This document shows, piece by piece, positions 27,427 through 36,980 of a DNA stretch of 64,000 bases (positions are counted from its first letter, which is position 1; every line of letters begins with the position of its first letter). Both the position numbers and the translations under genes were made by a program. The stretch lies in IMG/VR virus record IMGVR_UViG_3300023184_000081, positions 1 through 64,000 of that record; one strand, given 5' to 3'. The stretch is from a virus. The notes under the pieces were generated by a model, which saw nothing but the letters and a program-made list of their open reading frames with translations, was not told the origin of the DNA and ran no database searches.

Positions 27427-28191
27427 ATGGCAAAACTCAACGAAGGAGATGTGATTGAAGGCATCTTTACAATTGCGTTAAGTCTATATCTTGCTTATGG
27501 AAAAGTTGATAAAATTAAATTAAATAAAATCCGTACTGAAATAGACACAAAGATGTTTAATACGGGTCGTTTCAAATACACAGTTGTAAAAGAATATGTT
27601 CGTCAAAGAGGAAAAAATCCTCCAGATATTTTCAATGTCAATTTCGAAATGAGATTAAAATTTGAATCAACCGTTGGTGCATTCGATAAAGAATATAATC
27701 TTTTATATAAATCATCTAAAGAAATTGGTAACTTGGATAAAAAGATAGATCAATTAATTAACTCTTTTAAAACAGCAAATTTTGCAAAAAAAGCAGACGC
27801 GGCAGTAGATCATTTTTTAAATAATAATAAAGGTGAAGTTGTCACATTTACCGTTATCGCGGATGGAATTGCAGGAGAATCAAGCGGCGGGGGTGTGAAG
27901 GGTGACGTTACACTAGAAGTTTATGCCACAGGTAAAAATTCTAATAAAAAAATAATATCTGGATCTTTACCATTTTCACTTAAATCTGAAAGCGTTACTG
28001 TTGCAAATTTATCTCCCTATAATGGCATGTTAGATTTTGCAGAGGCTATGCAAATTAATTGGAATGCTAAAGATGATTATATTAGACTAAAAACACCATT
28101 TAATGGTCCAATTGAGCAAGCAGCTAAATTTAAATTAATAGCCTCAATGTATAATGAATTAAAAACAGAAATAATTAAAAAAATCAAATGA
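27427..28191 (+). CDS. Hypothetical protein, possibly the 5' part of a frameshifted gene
   Basis: A 254-residue protein from ATG 27427, with GGAGG upstream (an earlier in-frame ATG at 27388 is inside the HAD gene). Lys- and Asn-rich, beta-strand-prone, not recognised. It ends at 28191 just after a run of seven A (28177-28183). The next frame stays open for about 100 codons with the same composition, so this may be the first part of a protein of about 350 residues. Confidence 0.55.
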   Translation: MAKLNEGDVIEGIFTIALSLYLAYGKVDKIKLNKIRTEIDTKMFNTGRFKYTVVKEYVRQRGKNPPDIFNVNFEMRLKFESTVGAFDKEYNLLYKSSKEIGNLDKKIDQLINSFKTANFAKKADAAVDHFLNNNKGEVVTFTVIADGIAGESSGGGVKGDVTLEVYATGKNSNKKIISGSLPFSLKSESVTVANLSPYNGMLDFAEAMQINWNAKDDYIRLKTPFNGPIEQAAKFKLIASMYNELKTEIIKKIK

Positions 28192-28483
28192 TTCGAATTT
28201 CACAAAAACAGCATTTTCTTTTTTAAAGAAAAGTATTTTTGGTTCTGATCTTGCAAATGTTATTGACATTCAATCAGGAACAGTAAAAGAAATTACAGTA
28301 GAATATGTGAATGTTCTTGAAAAAACGATAGAATTGAGTGTTGAAGCAAAAGGAAATAATTTAGTATTTTCGGATAAGAAAAATAATATTTCTATTTTTC
28401 AAATAAGAACAAAACTAAGACCGCCTCCAGCTAATGAAGCAAAATTCTATTTAGAAGTTGGAAAGGGTATTTATTCAAAATAG
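28181..28483 (+). pseudogene. Open continuation of the 27427 gene in the next frame
   Basis: From the A7 run to the TAG at 28481-28483 a frame of about 100 codons is open without its own plausible start. It encodes a beta-rich chain (FSFLKKSIFGSDLANVIDIQ, then VEYVNVLEKTIELSVEAKG) of the same style as the upstream protein. Removing one A from the run would fuse both. It may be a sequencing or genuine frameshift, or a programmed +1 site. Apart from this the stretch 28192-28550 holds only a weak late-promoter-like CTAAATAG at 28491 and a short CGCAG/CTGCG hairpin near 28511-28536. Confidence 0.5.
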
Positions 28484-28550
28484 AAAAACACTAAATAGAT
28501 CATGATTAACCGCAGTTAGGCTTAGGTAAACCTGCGAAAAAGGATATAAT

Positions 28551-29690
28551 ATGCTAAGATTTACTAGTTTCCTCGCTGAAGCAGCACAACAGCGGGGAAT
28601 ATTACATATAGAGCACCCATCCGATGGAACATTCGACGGTCCAGACGCTGCTCGTAACGCTCTCAATACTATCAAGGGCGTTGCTTCTGGCAAAACTCCA
28701 ATCACCCGTAAGATCGACGATAAGATGTCTTATCAAGCGATTCGAGACAAAAATGGTCGCGTTGGAGTTAAATACAAAGGCGCAGGATCACATTACAATT
28801 TCTCTCATGGAGATATCGATAAGCAACACGGCCATAAGCCATATCTTGCTCATCCGCTTCATGCTCTTCTAAGCCACGTTGGAAAAGTTCTTCCAAAAGG
28901 TCATGGTGAATATCAGGGTGGCTTTATGAGCACTCCAGAAACGAGAGCAACGTCTGGTGGAAAAATTTCTCATACACCAAACACTCTGAAATACGAAACT
29001 GATGCTAAATCTGAAGAAGGTAAAAAACTTAAGAAGTCTAAAGTAAGCACAGTCATTCACACAAAAATAGATGCAGAAGGTCGTGCTCACCCAATTACCG
29101 AGTCGATTGATATTACAGAAGCCAAAGGTTTTGGTAGTCATCCAGATGTTCATCAGGTAGATCACATCGTTGGAAAAGATGAGCGCAAGTTATCACCAGA
29201 ACATCAAAAAGCTGTAGACCATCACGTCAAAGAAGCTGAGAAGTTAATGAAGGATCACACATATGGTCATCTGGCTGGTCATGAAGGTCATCTAAGAACA
29301 TACATAAATTCAACTGTTCGTTCGGGAGATACTCCTAGCGTCTCAGGATACAAAGCTCATTTGGCTGCTCATCACGATAAGCAGATCGCTGCAGTTAAGA
29401 TGGAAAAAACAAAGGCTGCTAAAACAGGCGAGAAAAATAATTCTCTAGCGCATGTAGATAAAAATAAAAGCGCGTTTCAACGTTCCTTTGATATTCATCA
29501 TCACGTTCAACAAGCTACTAATCATTTAGCTAGAGGATTAGACGCAGCATCTAAACATCCATTCGAAACTTCTATTGAAGGAAACAAAAGCGGTGGTGAA
29601 GGCTATGTAGCGAATGGACTTAAGGTTGTTGATCGTGCAGGATTCTCAGCAGCCAATTTAAAAGCGTCTGATAAGTTTAAAAAAGGTTAA
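28551..29690 (+). CDS. DUF6267-like protein with ligase-like motifs and capsid-targeting N-terminus
   Basis: A 379-residue protein. The N-terminus MLRFTSFLAEAAQ is a capsid-targeting peptide with a predicted cut after Glu10. Residues about 50-60 (TRKIDDKMSYQ) sit where related phage proteins have a KxDG ligase or nucleotidyltransferase motif. A later HGEYQGGFM (about 123) resembles a second ligase-core strand. The rest is His-, Lys- and Ala-rich. I read it as a DUF6267-type protein with a diverged, possibly inactive, ligase-like core. Function unproven. Confidence 0.55.
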   Translation: MLRFTSFLAEAAQQRGILHIEHPSDGTFDGPDAARNALNTIKGVASGKTPITRKIDDKMSYQAIRDKNGRVGVKYKGAGSHYNFSHGDIDKQHGHKPYLAHPLHALLSHVGKVLPKGHGEYQGGFMSTPETRATSGGKISHTPNTLKYETDAKSEEGKKLKKSKVSTVIHTKIDAEGRAHPITESIDITEAKGFGSHPDVHQVDHIVGKDERKLSPEHQKAVDHHVKEAEKLMKDHTYGHLAGHEGHLRTYINSTVRSGDTPSVSGYKAHLAAHHDKQIAAVKMEKTKAAKTGEKNNSLAHVDKNKSAFQRSFDIHHHVQQATNHLARGLDAASKHPFETSIEGNKSGGEGYVANGLKVVDRAGFSAANLKASDKFKKG

Positions 29691-29692
29691 AA

Positions 29693-30754
29693 ATGAAAAC
29701 ATTTAAATCTTTTTTAAATGAACAAGATCTTTACGAAGAATCATTGTTCGAAGAGTTTCTTTCAGAAGCAGCCGATGATGCTTCTAAAGAACATGGTGTT
29801 TCAAATAACACTAAAGGTGTTCTTCATGAAATTCTAACTGGCAAACATCTTAATGGTGAAAAGCATATGGAGAAACATGTCAATGAACATGGCGAAACTC
29901 CAACACAAACCCATGATCGTTTGAAGAAAGCAATTCATCCAAACGACTATAAGCGTATTGATGCCAATGCTAAGTCTGCTGCTGCTCATATTAAGAAGCA
30001 TATCGAGTCTACTCATCCAGGTCATGCAATTAATGCTGTCACTCATACTTCTAAACCTGGAGATACAGAAAAGGTAACTGGTCATAAAGCATCTCAGAAA
30101 GAAGATTCTTCTGATATTTATGTTTCCACTAAGCATCCTAAGACTGGAAAAGTAACTCACCATGGTATAAGTTTAAAAGTTAGCGATAACTCTAACAAAA
30201 ATATTCCTACATCAAGTCTTGGTATTGAATCTGGTGGTTTAAAAGCCAAAAAACATTTCGCTGCTCACAAATCTGCGATTCTTAAAGCACATCCTACATT
30301 GATTGGTAAAAATAAAGCAGATCGTAAAGAAGCTGCAAAAGCACACCCTAAGCTGCATGCTGATGTTAAAGAACGCAATAAAACACTATTGAATAAAGTT
30401 GCTCATAGCCACGCTGCTGAATTACAGCATCACTTAGATACTGGCAATCATGAGAACGTAGTTAAGCATATCCGTGAAGTCATACATGCTCATAAAACTC
30501 CTGCTCAAGAAAAGGGAAATAGTTTTATTAAGCATACAACTTATCAAACTGCCAAAGGCGTTCAGCACCACATTAGCAGCCCAAGTGAAGACCATGAGCA
30601 TATCCTAAAAGATCATAAAAATCTTTCAGTTAAGTCGAGTGGTGGTTCTGTTCACTTCTATCACAAAGGTAAGAAATTTGCGTCGCAATCGCATAAATTT
30701 GATTCGCAAAGCGATCCACTAAGTTCACTGAAGAGCGCAGGTAGAGTAACATGA
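29693..30754 (+). CDS. His/Lys-rich capsid-targeted protein, possible PD-(D/E)XK fold
   Basis: A 353-residue protein starting MKTFKSFLNEQ, another T4-like targeting peptide, with a further FLSEAAD site at about residues 26-32. It is strongly basic with many His. A DIYVSTKHP segment followed about 20 residues later by GISLKVSD (about 141-165) resembles the D...xK core of PD-(D/E)XK nucleases. That is a weak pattern match. An internal head protein with DNA-binding or nuclease function is a reasonable guess. Confidence 0.5.
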   Translation: MKTFKSFLNEQDLYEESLFEEFLSEAADDASKEHGVSNNTKGVLHEILTGKHLNGEKHMEKHVNEHGETPTQTHDRLKKAIHPNDYKRIDANAKSAAAHIKKHIESTHPGHAINAVTHTSKPGDTEKVTGHKASQKEDSSDIYVSTKHPKTGKVTHHGISLKVSDNSNKNIPTSSLGIESGGLKAKKHFAAHKSAILKAHPTLIGKNKADRKEAAKAHPKLHADVKERNKTLLNKVAHSHAAELQHHLDTGNHENVVKHIREVIHAHKTPAQEKGNSFIKHTTYQTAKGVQHHISSPSEDHEHILKDHKNLSVKSSGGSVHFYHKGKKFASQSHKFDSQSDPLSSLKSAGRVT

Positions 30755-33700
30755 AAACACTTTTTCAATTATCAGAAGCGACTAAAGCAGATCAACATCA
30801 TGTGACTGCATTCACACGTATGAATCCTCCAACAACAGGTCATATGCAGTTGATTGATAAAGTTCATGCAGTCGCAAAAGATCATGGCGCTGATCATTCA
30901 GTTGTTGTGTCACATTCTCAAGATCCTAAAAAAAATCCATTATCTTCTGATCAGAAAAAGAAACATCTTAAAAGATTTTCTTCAGAAACTAATGTCATTG
31001 CTTCGTCAAAAGAACATCCAACAATTCTTCATCATCTTTCATCATTACACAAAGCTGGAGTTACACACGCTCATATCGTTGCTGGATCTGATCGTCACGA
31101 TGAGATGAGTAAATTGACGAATGCTTATAATGGTAAAAAAGCAGGTCACGGATATTACAAATTTAAAAAGATAACAATTCATTCTGCTGGGGAAAGAGAT
31201 CCAGACGCCGAAGGCACATCCGGCGTTAGCGCAACCAAGCAACGTGAACATGCAGCTTCTGGAAATTTCAAAGAATTCCGTAAAGGTGTTCCTGCGCATG
31301 TGTCTGATGAGCATACCAAAGACTTAATGAATGATGTTAAAAATGGACAAAAGACTAAGAAAAATGAGGAGTCGGAAATGGAATCATTAGACAATCTATT
31401 CGAAGAATTCATGATTGAGGATAGCCAATCATTTTCCGATGAAGAAATGTGGAATGTTGTAAATGGAATGCATTCTCATGAATTAGATCCGAACGAAAAT
31501 GATGTAGAATTCGTTGATATTCTAATGGGTGAATCGTATGAAGAAGACATCGACGAGAGTCGTGTTCTTTCTATTGCGCAACGTCAACGTGCCAAAATGA
31601 AATTTAAATCGCGTCAGCCACGTCTAAAAAGAATGCGCGAAATCAAAAGAAAAAGAATGGCCACGCCGCAAAGATTGCAGTATCGCGCTAGAACATCTGC
31701 GCTTATGATGTTGCGTAAACGAATTGCCGGTGCTAAGGGTCTCGCTTATCACACACTATCTCCATCACAAAGATATACAATTGACAAAGCTGTTCAACAA
31801 AGATTTGGAAAGAATCTAGATAAACTCGTCGGAACGATATCTAAAAGAACGCTTCCCATGATTCGTAAAAAAGAAATGGCTCGTCTTGCTAAAGCGCGCG
31901 GTCAAAAAACTTCTTCGATAATTGGTCCACAAACGATGACTCAGTCCTATGATGTGAGTGAAGCGCCGGATTATATTTCAACCAACAACGATCATCTCCT
32001 GACACCAAAAGTTAATATGCTTCTGCGTCTTGGTTTGGTTGATCAAGATGAAATTGAAAGATATCGTCGCGCTCTTAAGATTGGTGAAAAAGCATTATCA
32101 TCTCCAGAATTACGAAGCAAGATTCTTTCTATGCTTGATAAAACATTGAAGCTGGCTACAGACGATCCGCAAACATTCGCTAGAATTCGCGCTATGGTTG
32201 TGCTCAGAAAAAATTCGCAGAATGAACAAAATTCTCTTGAAGTGAATCCGCTCGAAATAGATCCTCTTCAAATTGATAAAACAGATCCGACTCCAGATAA
32301 AGGTCATTCGCAGCATTTGACTTTGCGCAAGAAGATGATTCGGCAACATGAAGCGGTGAATCCTGCAGTAGTTGCACAGAAAGCACAAAAGGCACAGAAA
32401 GCAAGTGCACTTCGTCAGCAGAAAATTCAACGATCTTTAAAACAGAAAGCGTTTACAGAAAAACAACGCCGAGAAAAAGAGCAATTTAATGCAAGCACTG
32501 GCAAACCACAGAAAAAATTCTCATCAATGAAAACTAAAACATCTGGAGTTTCTTCTCTAGGTGGAATCGCAGCTGCAGCTGCATTTGGAGGAGACAAAGA
32601 AATGACAGCAGCTGTTGGTAATGCCGTGCATAAGGGTTATGGTTGGTTAAAGAAAAAATTAACTTCAGAGTATGATCCATTAGCAGAAGATAAGATTGTA
32701 GAGAGTCTATACAAAAAATCAATGAAGTATAATATTTCTATAGATACTGTCGTTGAAGTTTATGAAGCTGCTCTTAAACATTCTGGTAACGAAAACATTG
32801 CTTTCGATGCAGTTAATTCGTTCTTAGCGAATCAACAGGAAGCTGTCAACGAGAAGGATTCAGTAGTAATGGATATCCCTCTGTTGATTCGTGTTCTGGA
32901 ATTAGCTCGCGAAGATTTAAAGAGTGATATGGATTTGCATAAAGTTGTAGAAAAATTAATCAATATTCGCAACAAAGGTATATTGACTATGGACGACTAT
33001 GATTATATTGCACACATCAAAGAGCAAGTCGAACAGATTGACGAAAAACATTTAGTTAATGTAACTATATCTGATCCAAATCACACTATGGTTTCTAAGC
33101 GTAAAGAAACAATGCAAAGACGTGCTTCAGTAACAGCAAAAGATCGTGAACATGCTATAGATACTGCAATTAATCATTATAAGAAACAAGGTTATAAAGT
33201 TCATGACCATCAATATGTTGAAAAAGATTTTGAAAATACTTCGCCTGCACCTAAAGTGAGTAAAACATCTCTGCTCCAAGATGTAAAAGAAGATGTGGAT
33301 GCAGATTCCATATTCGAAATCGAAATGTATGTTCCAGAAATACACGAGGCAAGAGGCGATCATCTTCTAACGATTCAAGGTGGTCGTGGCAAGGGAAGAA
33401 AGTTCATGCATAAAGACACATCTGTAGATGACCACCTTTCTGCTATGGAGTTTCACCTTAAAGGATATCATGCCGCTAAGAAAGATAAATTAGACGCGAC
33501 AAAAAATCATCACGCTAAGATGTATCATAAGCATAAAGATCAGATCGAAGCTCTGGGTGAAAAGGGTAATCATCTTAAAGAATCCAATGCGCATAAAATC
33601 TTGGCTCAAAAAATTCAACAAATGGCTAATCGTAAAAAGATGACAGATGATGCTTTAGCAAGACATAACGCTGAGCAGGAAAAAGCTGAGAAAGAAAAGA

Positions 33701-34326
33701 AGCAAGGTGTGGCGGAAGCATCAGATAGGATGCAAAGATATGGTCAACAAATACTTAAACGTGCTAGAGCTGCACGAGATGCTGAAGCAAATAAAGAAAA
33801 ACCACAAACATCAACTGATACTAGTTCCACTAGCACACGTGATCTTCTCCAGCAACTAAGAAGACCCAATACTAAGAAAAAACGCGTGTCTGAAGAGGGC
33901 GGAGCTGGTGTGGCGGAAAAAATCGTAGAGGTAAAGAGATTTCGCACAACTTATGGCTTTGCGGGCGGTGCTAAAGAACCACGATCAGCTCATGCCAAAG
34001 AAGTGGCGCGTAAAAACGCAGAATATTTAAAAACTTTGGGTCACTTTGAACCAAATGATGATATGGTTGGTACTGCTAAGAAGATTAAAAAACCTGTTAA
34101 GGAAGAGGGTGGAGCTGGTGAGTTTGGTACTCCAGAACTCACAAAAAACTACGCAAAAGACACACCAGGACAATGCCAAGAAATACTAAATATGAATACT
34201 TCCGATATGGGTGATGTAATTAAAGACTTTAAGAAATCCGATGCGCCTCAGTTTAAAGGTAAGAGTATCGAAAAGAGACGTCAAATGGCTATTGCTGCAA
34301 AATTAAGTTCACAAGATAAGGAATAA
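30751..34326 (+). CDS. Very large modular protein: nucleotidyltransferase domain plus many internal modules
   Basis: An 1191-residue protein. It begins MKTLFQLSEATK (targeting-like peptide). A cytidylyltransferase/NadD-like domain follows, with FTRMNPPTTGHM at 21-32 and GTSGVSATKQREHA near 150. After residue 210 it is a chain of basic and helical modules, a conserved-looking helical region (RQPRLKRMREIKRKRM), and late EEGGAG junctions near 1050 and 1115. Acidic EQIDE- and EEG-type junctions look like prohead-protease sites. I infer a capsid-internal polyprotein. It overlaps the upstream gene by four bases. Confidence 0.6.
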   Translation: MKTLFQLSEATKADQHHVTAFTRMNPPTTGHMQLIDKVHAVAKDHGADHSVVVSHSQDPKKNPLSSDQKKKHLKRFSSETNVIASSKEHPTILHHLSSLHKAGVTHAHIVAGSDRHDEMSKLTNAYNGKKAGHGYYKFKKITIHSAGERDPDAEGTSGVSATKQREHAASGNFKEFRKGVPAHVSDEHTKDLMNDVKNGQKTKKNEESEMESLDNLFEEFMIEDSQSFSDEEMWNVVNGMHSHELDPNENDVEFVDILMGESYEEDIDESRVLSIAQRQRAKMKFKSRQPRLKRMREIKRKRMATPQRLQYRARTSALMMLRKRIAGAKGLAYHTLSPSQRYTIDKAVQQRFGKNLDKLVGTISKRTLPMIRKKEMARLAKARGQKTSSIIGPQTMTQSYDVSEAPDYISTNNDHLLTPKVNMLLRLGLVDQDEIERYRRALKIGEKALSSPELRSKILSMLDKTLKLATDDPQTFARIRAMVVLRKNSQNEQNSLEVNPLEIDPLQIDKTDPTPDKGHSQHLTLRKKMIRQHEAVNPAVVAQKAQKAQKASALRQQKIQRSLKQKAFTEKQRREKEQFNASTGKPQKKFSSMKTKTSGVSSLGGIAAAAAFGGDKEMTAAVGNAVHKGYGWLKKKLTSEYDPLAEDKIVESLYKKSMKYNISIDTVVEVYEAALKHSGNENIAFDAVNSFLANQQEAVNEKDSVVMDIPLLIRVLELAREDLKSDMDLHKVVEKLINIRNKGILTMDDYDYIAHIKEQVEQIDEKHLVNVTISDPNHTMVSKRKETMQRRASVTAKDREHAIDTAINHYKKQGYKVHDHQYVEKDFENTSPAPKVSKTSLLQDVKEDVDADSIFEIEMYVPEIHEARGDHLLTIQGGRGKGRKFMHKDTSVDDHLSAMEFHLKGYHAAKKDKLDATKNHHAKMYHKHKDQIEALGEKGNHLKESNAHKILAQKIQQMANRKKMTDDALARHNAEQEKAEKEKKQGVAEASDRMQRYGQQILKRARAARDAEANKEKPQTSTDTSSTSTRDLLQQLRRPNTKKKRVSEEGGAGVAEKIVEVKRFRTTYGFAGGAKEPRSAHAKEVARKNAEYLKTLGHFEPNDDMVGTAKKIKKPVKEEGGAGEFGTPELTKNYAKDTPGQCQEILNMNTSDMGDVIKDFKKSDAPQFKGKSIEKRRQMAIAAKLSSQDKE

Positions 34327-34330
34327 TAAA

Positions 34331-34594
34331 ATGCAAACTTACAAGAATCTCTCTTCGGTTATAAGACAGGTAGTAACAGAAGCGCATACAAAAGATCATC
34401 CTCCATTTGAACCGGATGAAAAATCATCTTTTAAGAAGCCAGATAACAAAAATAGAACTGGAATGGATGCTGCTAGAGCACTGGCTCGTAAGGCAATGCA
34501 GCAGAAGATGAAAGAGTCGTTCGACTTGGATATCACAGATGAAGAAGCTGATGATCTTCTAGAACATATCCAAGAAATTTCAAAAGGAGAATAA
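34331..34594 (+). CDS. Small putative internal head protein
   Basis: An 87-residue protein starting MQTYKNLSSVIRQVVTEAH, which recalls the neighbouring targeting peptides with a VTE cut site. It is basic in the middle and acidic at the end (DITDEEADDLLEHIQEI). It lies in tandem with other capsid-region genes. Function unknown. Confidence 0.5.
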   Translation: MQTYKNLSSVIRQVVTEAHTKDHPPFEPDEKSSFKKPDNKNRTGMDAARALARKAMQQKMKESFDLDITDEEADDLLEHIQEISKGE

Positions 34595-34595
34595 C

Positions 34596-35615
34596 ATGAA
34601 ACCAACAACAAATTACGGATTATCCGATTCACTTATCGATGCAGTAAGAAAATCGGTCGAAGAAGCTCTTGTTGGTGGCCAGAAGAAATTGGACGTCGAT
34701 AAAGATGGTAAGCTAGAAAAGTCGGACTTTGCTTCTCTGCGCGCTAAGAAAGATGCTGTCAATACAAAGCCTAAGTTGAAGGAAGAAGACGAACAGATAG
34801 ATGAAGCTCCCTTGCGCACAGTTAATGCTTTAGTCGGATATCCAAAGCTGAATAAAAAGGTCGCTGCAAAAGGAACACCAGGTTCTGAAGATGAAAGAAA
34901 CAAAGCAGCTGCTGGATTAAGGAGAGATCGCAGTGGTCTTGGTCGTCGTGCATACACTGGAGACCAGCACTATGATGTTCGTAGGGAAGAAGAACAGATG
35001 GACGAAGCAATATATGATAATAAAGATCACGCTCAATCTATCACTGATAAACTTAAAAAGAAAAATAATGACGGTAACTACTTTATAAAAGCTGATCATG
35101 GCAAACATCGTATTGTCCACGCTTATTATTCTAACTCAAAAGTTAAGAAAGATATTGCTAGATTAAACGAAGCTGAATTGGACGAAGTCGAACAGATGGA
35201 TGAAAGTCTCGATTCTATTGCTAAAAAACATGGCATGAAATACACGACTACAGCCTATGGTGCAGGAATGAAACATCCAACTAAAGGCGAAATTTCTATT
35301 AATCGTTATGGCGAATGGCATCATAAAGGAACTAATAAAACAGGTGATAGTGAAAACGATTTTTCTAGTTTAGATAAACACCTTTCGACAGTTAAAGAAG
35401 AAGAACAGATGGACGAGGTTAAACTTGCAGATCTTCCCCGTCGTAAAGTTGTGGGTAAATCCTATGGTGCAGACTATGTCGATCCAGAAGGCGCTGATGA
35501 AACTGCAGCAGATATGAAAAAAGCAGAACCAAAGCGTAAAAGTGGTCCACAAGGAACCATGAAGAGACGATTTAATACTAAATCTTACGCTAAACTTAAA
35601 TCACAATACAAATAA
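34596..35615 (+). CDS. Modular protein with repeated EQMDE/EQIDE junctions
   Basis: A 339-residue protein built of about five blocks. They are separated by nearly identical acidic junctions: DEQIDEAP near 67, EEQMDEAI near 132, VEQMDESL near 200 and EEQMDEVK near 271. The blocks between them are basic, differ from each other, and include KHGMKYTTT and DHAQSITDKLKKK segments. The junctions fit the hydrophobic-X-Glu rule of T4 gp21-type prohead protease. I infer a precursor cut into several internal peptides during head maturation. Confidence 0.55.
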   Translation: MKPTTNYGLSDSLIDAVRKSVEEALVGGQKKLDVDKDGKLEKSDFASLRAKKDAVNTKPKLKEEDEQIDEAPLRTVNALVGYPKLNKKVAAKGTPGSEDERNKAAAGLRRDRSGLGRRAYTGDQHYDVRREEEQMDEAIYDNKDHAQSITDKLKKKNNDGNYFIKADHGKHRIVHAYYSNSKVKKDIARLNEAELDEVEQMDESLDSIAKKHGMKYTTTAYGAGMKHPTKGEISINRYGEWHHKGTNKTGDSENDFSSLDKHLSTVKEEEQMDEVKLADLPRRKVVGKSYGADYVDPEGADETAADMKKAEPKRKSGPQGTMKRRFNTKSYAKLKSQYK

Positions 35616-35619
35616 AGTT

Positions 35620-35627
35620 TATAAATA
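35620..35627 (+). promoter_or_regulatory. T4-type late promoter TATAAATA
   Basis: A consensus late box 64 bases before the virion protein gene at 35692. The 76-base gap after 35615 contains this promoter and AGGAG at 35679-35683. Confidence 0.7.
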
Positions 35628-35691
35628 GACAATACTATATTATGCAGAGTAGTCAATTTCGACGAAAATGTGAATTCTAGGAGAAAAAGAA

Positions 35692-36441
35692 ATGGCACAA
35701 TTTGGATTTAGTAGAGAAAACAGTCAGGTAAAAAGTGGCGCAAACACTGAGGCTTCACTGAAAGCTGGTCAGCAACCATTTGCCGGCATGACTGACGGAA
35801 ATGAACCATGGAAGCGGAATGTTGTTGCTACAACTGCAGGATGGGTTCGTAGAACAAACAAAACACCAACTACCGGAGCAGTTCGTCAGCATGATGAAAT
35901 TCTTATTGCCGGAAGTCCAGGCCGCGAATATGGCGGTGGTTCAGTTGCATTTACATATGTAGCTAATACGAATCTGGGTCCTGCAGATATCTCAGAAATA
36001 TTTGTTAAGCTAAATGCGAATAATGTTATTTCCGCAAACGTAGCTGCTAACCTTTATGTTGTTTTCAATCAACCCGTTCATTTCAAGGCTTCAGGCAATT
36101 CATTCCATCTTCAATTGAGCAATACTGCTGGTGGAAATCACGGCCGAGCAGTTTTCGCAACTGGTCGTCGTGCAAACGGAGCAAATAACATTCTTGTATT
36201 CGTTATGCCTAAACTTCAAGGTCGCACTGGTTCATTGAAAGCGACTTATCATATCAATGCAGCTGCTAAATTCTTCGGTCCAACGACTGGTGTTGCAGTA
36301 GTAGGAATGCCGCTTTACAATCCTGAAATCGGAATTACAGCTGCAGCAAATACTACAATCACTGGTGCAGTTGCGAATGGATTGAATAATGGTTTTGGAA
36401 CTCGTATTACTAACTTTACAGTGTCACCAAGAGGCGTTTAA
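35692..36441 (+). CDS. Putative virion structural protein
   Basis: A 249-residue Gly/Ala/Asn-rich, beta-strand-rich protein (AQFGFSRENSQVKSG onward) without signal or catalytic motifs. It has a strong late promoter and ribosome site. Composition and position in the late block fit a capsid decoration or fibre-associated protein. I cannot name a specific family. Confidence 0.6.
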   Translation: MAQFGFSRENSQVKSGANTEASLKAGQQPFAGMTDGNEPWKRNVVATTAGWVRRTNKTPTTGAVRQHDEILIAGSPGREYGGGSVAFTYVANTNLGPADISEIFVKLNANNVISANVAANLYVVFNQPVHFKASGNSFHLQLSNTAGGNHGRAVFATGRRANGANNILVFVMPKLQGRTGSLKATYHINAAAKFFGPTTGVAVVGMPLYNPEIGITAAANTTITGAVANGLNNGFGTRITNFTVSPRGV

Positions 36442-36443
36442 TT

Positions 36444-36974
36444 ATGGCTGATAAAAAGATATCTCAACTGACTGCGCTTTCGACAACTTCGTCGGAAGAT
36501 CTATTATTGATTGTTGACGATCCAAATGGGACTCCAGCTTCGAAGAATATTACTGTAAAGAATTTCTTCGGTGCTGTTTCTTCCAACACAGTATTTTCTG
36601 GTGCGAAGAACATTATTCGAAGTGCGAATACAGTTTTTCCTGCTGGAAATACGACGTTCACGAAAACAGTTTCTATGAACGTCGCAGTTTATTTTGGATT
36701 GACTTCACAACGCTCTGCTGCACCTACTGTCGCAAGTGCAACAACAATTGCCCCAACGACTCAAATTGCATATGTTTCCGGCACAACTGCAATTGTTACT
36801 ATTACTGCGCCAACTCCAATTTCTATAGGTGGTGGTCAGATTACATTGATTCCTACAGGAATCTTTACAACTACAACAGCTGGAAATATTGCGTTGGCAT
36901 CAACAGCTGTTGTTAGCAAGGCTCTTATTATGACTTATGATGCAACTGCTGCTAAATGGTATCCGAGCTACTAA
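36444..36974 (+). CDS. Putative fibre or head-associated structural protein
   Basis: A 176-residue protein. The N-terminus (MADKKISQLTALSTTSSEDL followed by LLIVDDPNGTPASKNITVKN) is the small domain found at the start of many phage fibre and structural proteins. The rest is Thr/Ala-rich beta structure. It follows the previous structural gene by two bases. Confidence 0.65.
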   Translation: MADKKISQLTALSTTSSEDLLLIVDDPNGTPASKNITVKNFFGAVSSNTVFSGAKNIIRSANTVFPAGNTTFTKTVSMNVAVYFGLTSQRSAAPTVASATTIAPTTQIAYVSGTTAIVTITAPTPISIGGGQITLIPTGIFTTTTAGNIALASTAVVSKALIMTYDATAAKWYPSY

Positions 36975-36980
36975 CGAAGT

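Noticed and set aside
32110-33363. Antisense frames in the large modular protein gene
   Set aside because: No start signals and no recognisable domains; shadows of basic, Lys-rich coding sequence.
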